Source of the DNA: Planctomycetota bacterium
GTDB taxonomy: Bacteria > Planctomycetota > Planctomycetia > Planctomycetales > Planctomycetaceae
Reading direction: 5' to 3'
Length of the DNA: 8,161 bases
NCBI GenBank assembly: GCA_013151585.1
Contig: JAADHY010000179.1
Span: 1-8,161 of the forward strand
Notes under the pieces: model-generated
The model's input: the letters and a program-made list of their open reading frames with translations, nothing else
Databases searched by the model: none
What the model was told of the DNA's origin: nothing
Shown here: positions 5,345 to 8,161 of the stretch, one piece after another
How the letters are laid out: each line of letters starts with the position of its first letter
Numbering within the stretch: the first letter of the stretch is position 1
Program-made: the position numbers and the translations under genes

Positions 5345-6817
5345 TCAGGTCGTGGAATCTTCGCGGATGAGCAGGGCTTGGTAACCGCCGTCCGAAGGCC
5401 GGCCGGGGTGGTGGAACCGCATGGTTTCCAGTCGGACACCTGGAACGCGTCGCAGAACGGCCTGTACCACGTTTTCGTTTTCTTCCGGCTCGATGCTGCA
5501 CGTACAATAAACGACTCGGCCGCCCGGTCGGACCCTCGCCAGCGCAATCGCCAGCAACTTGCGCTGCACGGCCGCCAGCTCTTCCAAGTCGCGCGGCTGA
5601 ATCCTCCAGCGGGCTTCCGGCCGCTTGCCGAGCACTCCGGTGTTGGAACAAGGAACATCAACCAGCACGGCGTCGAACGGTCCGGCGGGGATGTCATGCC
5701 CGTCCGGCGCTACTCGCCGCGTTTCGACGATCTCCACCCCCAGTCGCCGGCTGTTCTCTCGGACGCGATCCAGCCGCCGTTCATCGACGTCGGTCGCGAG
5801 GATGCGTCCCTGATTTTGCATCTGTTCGGCGAGGAGAACCGTTTTGGTCCCCGGCGCGGCGCACAAATCGAGGATCGTTTGGCCGGGCTCGGGAGCCAGC
5901 AAACGAACCGCCTCCATCGCCGTCGGATCCTGGACGACGAACAGCCCCTCGTCGTACCCGGGCAAGTCGGGAATACGGACGTGCTCGGTCAGCCAGAGAA
6001 CGTCGTGCACTGAGTCTAGCGGAGGAGCCGGCGATCGATCGGCCGGTTCCGACACGACAAACTCGGGCGGCTCGGGCGACACGCGCGAACCGAGTCGCTG
6101 CAACAGTTCTTCGCGCGTTGTCCTCAGACGATTCGGACGCAAGCAAATCGCCGGTGGCGTATTGAACCAGGTTCCCAACTGAAACAGTTCGCTTGATCCG
6201 AACCGAGCGTACCAGCGTCGAGCCAGCCAGGGAGGAAAACTGAAAGCCGCGACGAAATAGCCGACGGGATCGGCGTGCGGGTCTGGGAAAGCCGGCCGGA
6301 GCAGTCGTCGAAAACCCGGACCGTTCAAGGGGACGGCGTCCGCAGCCGGCTCGTTCGTCGTTTCGTCGGTCACGTCTCGCTGGACCGCCCGCAGCACGCC
6401 GTTGATAAAGCCGGACCATCGTGATTTGCCCAGCCACTTGGCCAGCTCAACGGTCTCGTGGACCGCAGCGTGAGCCGGCACCGACGAAAAAAACACCAAC
6501 TGGTACACACCGATCTGCAGCAGCGTCCACGCATCACTTTCGACCTGATGGCGCGGCCGTGTCAGATGTCGCTCGATCAGTGCGTTCAGCGTGCTCTTTC
6601 GACGCACGATGCCGAAAGCCAACTCGGATGCCAGACGCCACTCGGCCGCCGATTGCTGCGGGGACGGCAGGCGGCCAAACTGCTCGTCCAACAGACGCCC
6701 GACAAACACCCGCCGAACACGGTACGACTGCAAAACCCGAAAGGCCACCTGGCGGGCATTCCGGGGCGACGCCGCTGTCGGGCCGGTCGTTGAGGCAGAA
6801 CGCAGCCAATCCGTCAT
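5345..6817 (-). CDS. rsmB: 16S rRNA (cytosine-967-C5)-methyltransferase
   Basis: RsmB methylates C5 of cytosine 967 (E. coli numbering) of 16S rRNA with SAM. The protein has 490 residues from an ATG at 6817, somewhat longer than E. coli RsmB. Residues about 20-147 are the NusB-like RNA-binding domain (NARQVAFRVLQSY, AVHETVELAKWLG, FINGVLRAVQRD). Residues about 150-185 are a variable spacer. The methyltransferase domain follows: GLFVVQDPTAM (291-301), SAM-binding LDLCAAPGTKT (316-326), DVPCSNTGVLGKRPEARWR (387-405) with the motif IV cysteine Cys390, and YCTCSIEPEENE (437-448) with the motif VI Cys440, the nucleophile position in this family. Both catalytic cysteines are present. The chosen ATG overlaps the aroA stop as ATGA, suggesting translational coupling; an in-frame ATG at 6880 would extend it by 21 residues into aroA. 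RsmF-type paralogues lack the NusB domain, so RsmB is the better name. Confidence 0.95.
   Translation of the reverse strand: MTDWLRSASTTGPTAASPRNARQVAFRVLQSYRVRRVFVGRLLDEQFGRLPSPQQSAAEWRLASELAFGIVRRKSTLNALIERHLTRPRHQVESDAWTLLQIGVYQLVFFSSVPAHAAVHETVELAKWLGKSRWSGFINGVLRAVQRDVTDETTNEPAADAVPLNGPGFRRLLRPAFPDPHADPVGYFVAAFSFPPWLARRWYARFGSSELFQLGTWFNTPPAICLRPNRLRTTREELLQRLGSRVSPEPPEFVVSEPADRSPAPPLDSVHDVLWLTEHVRIPDLPGYDEGLFVVQDPTAMEAVRLLAPEPGQTILDLCAAPGTKTVLLAEQMQNQGRILATDVDERRLDRVRENSRRLGVEIVETRRVAPDGHDIPAGPFDAVLVDVPCSNTGVLGKRPEARWRIQPRDLEELAAVQRKLLAIALARVRPGGRVVYCTCSIEPEENENVVQAVLRRVPGVRLETMRFHHPGRPSDGGYQALLIREDSTT
6814..6817 (-). promoter_or_regulatory. ATGA stop/start overlap coupling aroA and rsmB
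   Basis: On the minus strand the aroA stop TGA (6816-6814) and the rsmB start ATG (6817-6815) share bases in ATGA. This arrangement usually means termination-reinitiation and co-expression within one transcript. Only weak purine-rich sequence (GGGACGAG) precedes it. Confidence 0.6.
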
Positions 6818-8100
6818 GAGCTCGTCCCGCACAACGCTTCCAGATCGCGAAAGAATTCGGGATAGGTCTTCGACGTGCATTCCGGGTTGGCGATTCGGAT
6901 GCCTGGGACCTTCAGTCCGATCAGCGCAAAACTCATGGCCATGCGGTGATCGTCGTAGGTTTCGATTGTGGCTGGCCGAATCGGGCCGGGATAAACCGTT
7001 AAGCCGTCTTCGTGCTCTTCGGCTTTGACACCCAGCCGGCTCAGCTCGGTCAGCACGGCCTCGATGCGGTTCGTTTCTTTGTGCCGGATGTGAGCCACAT
7101 TGCGGATGCGCGTCGGTCCGTCAGCGAAAAGCGCCACGGCCACCAGCGTCTGCACCGTATCGCTGATCGCGTTCATATCGACGTCGATTCCGTGCAGTGG
7201 CCCGCCTTGGACGGTCGTGTAGTCCGCCCCCCAGTCGACCCGACATCCCATTTGCTCCAGCACCTCGACGAACCCGATGTCGCCCTGCAGCGAATGGTAC
7301 GAGAGCCCTTCCACCCGGACCTCGCCGCCCGTGATCGCCGCGGCCGCGAAGAAATAGCTGGCGGCCGACGCGTCGGGTTCGACCAGATAATCAGTCGGGC
7401 TGTATGTCTGAGGATGAACCACATAGCAGTCCTCAGCCGGCCGCTCGACCGTCACGCCGAACCGAGCCATCACTCCCTGAGTCATGTCGACGTACGGTTG
7501 AGAAACCAGCTCACCCCGGATGCGAATCGTCAACCGGCCGGACGCGCATGGAGCGGCCATCAGCAAACCGCTCAGGAACTGGCTGGAAACCGATCCGCAG
7601 ATGTGCGTTGTGCCGCCCGGCAGCCCCTCGGATCGCACGGTCACCGGCGGGCAGCCGTTGTCCAGGTCGCAGCGAGCGTCGACGCCCAGCTCGCGGAGCG
7701 CCTCGATCAAGTCACCGATCGGCCGTTCCCGCATACGCTTGTTGCCGTCCAAATGGTAGGTGCCGTGCCCGAGCGCACACAAAGCGGTCAGGAACCGAAT
7801 GCTCGTTCCACTGTTCTCCAGCCAAAGTTCCGCCTTCTTGGCGGGGACCCGGCCGGCGCATCCTTGAACGGCGACTCGCTTTTGGGACGCATCATGGCGA
7901 ACATCGATCCCCAGACGCCGCAAACTTTCGACCATCACCTGTGTGTCTTGGCTGTCCAAAGCGTTGTCCAATTGGGACGCGCCGTCGGCCAGTGCGGCCA
8001 CGATCATCGCCCGGTTGGTCAGGCTTTTCGAACCGGGCGGACAGGCGCGTCCGCGCACCGGCTCCGACACAGGCTGAACAAGGTAAGGTTCGCTCATCAT
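6814..8100 (-). CDS. aroA: 3-phosphoshikimate 1-carboxyvinyltransferase (EPSP synthase)
   Basis: AroA condenses shikimate-3-phosphate with phosphoenolpyruvate to EPSP, the step before chorismate, in the cytoplasm. Starts at consecutive ATGs at 8100 and 8097 give 428 or 427 residues, the usual family length; an ATG at 8160 would add 20 non-family residues and lies at the window edge. Numbered from the second ATG: PGSKSLTNRAM (21-31, Lys24), ENSGTSIRFLTAL (94-106), RMRERPIGDL (121-130), GSVSSQFLSGLL (168-179), ISDTVQTLVAVALFADG (311-327, Asp313), IRHKETNRI (337-345), TYDDHRMAMSFAL (380-392) and CTSKTYPEFF (407-416, Lys410). The two-fold inside-out barrel is complete. Two differences from E. coli: Phe102 where E. 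coli has Pro101, and Asn343 where KETDR is usual. GGGA and a more distant AAGG lie before the ATG pair. First gene of the minus-strand run seen here; its promoter is probably outside the window. Confidence 0.96.
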   Translation of the reverse strand: MMSEPYLVQPVSEPVRGRACPPGSKSLTNRAMIVAALADGASQLDNALDSQDTQVMVESLRRLGIDVRHDASQKRVAVQGCAGRVPAKKAELWLENSGTSIRFLTALCALGHGTYHLDGNKRMRERPIGDLIEALRELGVDARCDLDNGCPPVTVRSEGLPGGTTHICGSVSSQFLSGLLMAAPCASGRLTIRIRGELVSQPYVDMTQGVMARFGVTVERPAEDCYVVHPQTYSPTDYLVEPDASAASYFFAAAAITGGEVRVEGLSYHSLQGDIGFVEVLEQMGCRVDWGADYTTVQGGPLHGIDVDMNAISDTVQTLVAVALFADGPTRIRNVAHIRHKETNRIEAVLTELSRLGVKAEEHEDGLTVYPGPIRPATIETYDDHRMAMSFALIGLKVPGIRIANPECTSKTYPEFFRDLEALCGTSS

Positions 8101-8161
8101 TTCCCATCGACCTTGAAAAGGCACGCCAACAGAAGGCAGCGTTCTGACAGTCACCAGCATA

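Noticed and set aside
6818..6880. Longer rsmB start at ATG 6880
   Set aside because: It would overlap aroA by 67 nt and add a stretch not typical of the NusB-like N-terminus; the ATGA overlap start at 6817 is the better choice.
7404..8147. Plus-strand open frame opposite aroA
   Set aside because: It is fully antisense to the well-conserved AroA and its product is Arg/Pro/Ser-rich without motifs.

Overview
The window reads as chromosomal housekeeping DNA from a GC-rich bacterium. The best guess is a planctomycete of the Pirellulales/Planctomycetales type. Three things point there: an exported thioredoxin carrying a C-terminal YHS-like domain, a DUF6513-type dihydropteroate-synthase-related protein (known from archaea, from bacteria with methanopterin-linked C1 genes, and from planctomycetes), and loosely packed, co-oriented genes whose proteins have Pro/Ala-rich linkers. 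No mobile element, CRISPR array, tRNA or rRNA was seen.

All six supported genes lie on the minus strand, so the transcriptional order runs from high to low coordinates: aroA (EPSP synthase) - rsmB (16S rRNA m5C967 methyltransferase, joined to aroA by an ATGA overlap) - 143-nt gap - DUF6513/DHPS-related gene - pabB - pabA - hairpin plus T-tract terminator - 329-nt gap - thioredoxin/YHS gene that runs off the left edge. The thioredoxin/YHS frame has no stop inside the window and is read directly from position 898 down to position 1.

The metabolic theme is chorismate to p-aminobenzoate to pterin cofactor. AroA makes the penultimate intermediate of chorismate. PabB and PabA turn chorismate plus glutamine into aminodeoxychorismate. 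The DHPS-related protein belongs to a family tied to pterin cofactors (tetrahydromethanopterin or folate) that contain p-aminobenzoate-derived moieties. RsmB is an SAM-dependent rRNA modification enzyme, apparently carried along by operon organisation. The thioredoxin/YHS gene is separated by a terminator and is probably an independent exported redox protein.

Nothing here is clearly a new defence or mobile system. The items most worth a second look are: the pabA reading frame, which runs through a good intrinsic terminator and stops only after it; its roughly 85-residue C-terminal tail; the grouping of the DHPS-related gene with pabB/pabA/aroA; and a low-complexity, repeat-bearing in-frame insertion inside the DHPS-like barrel.
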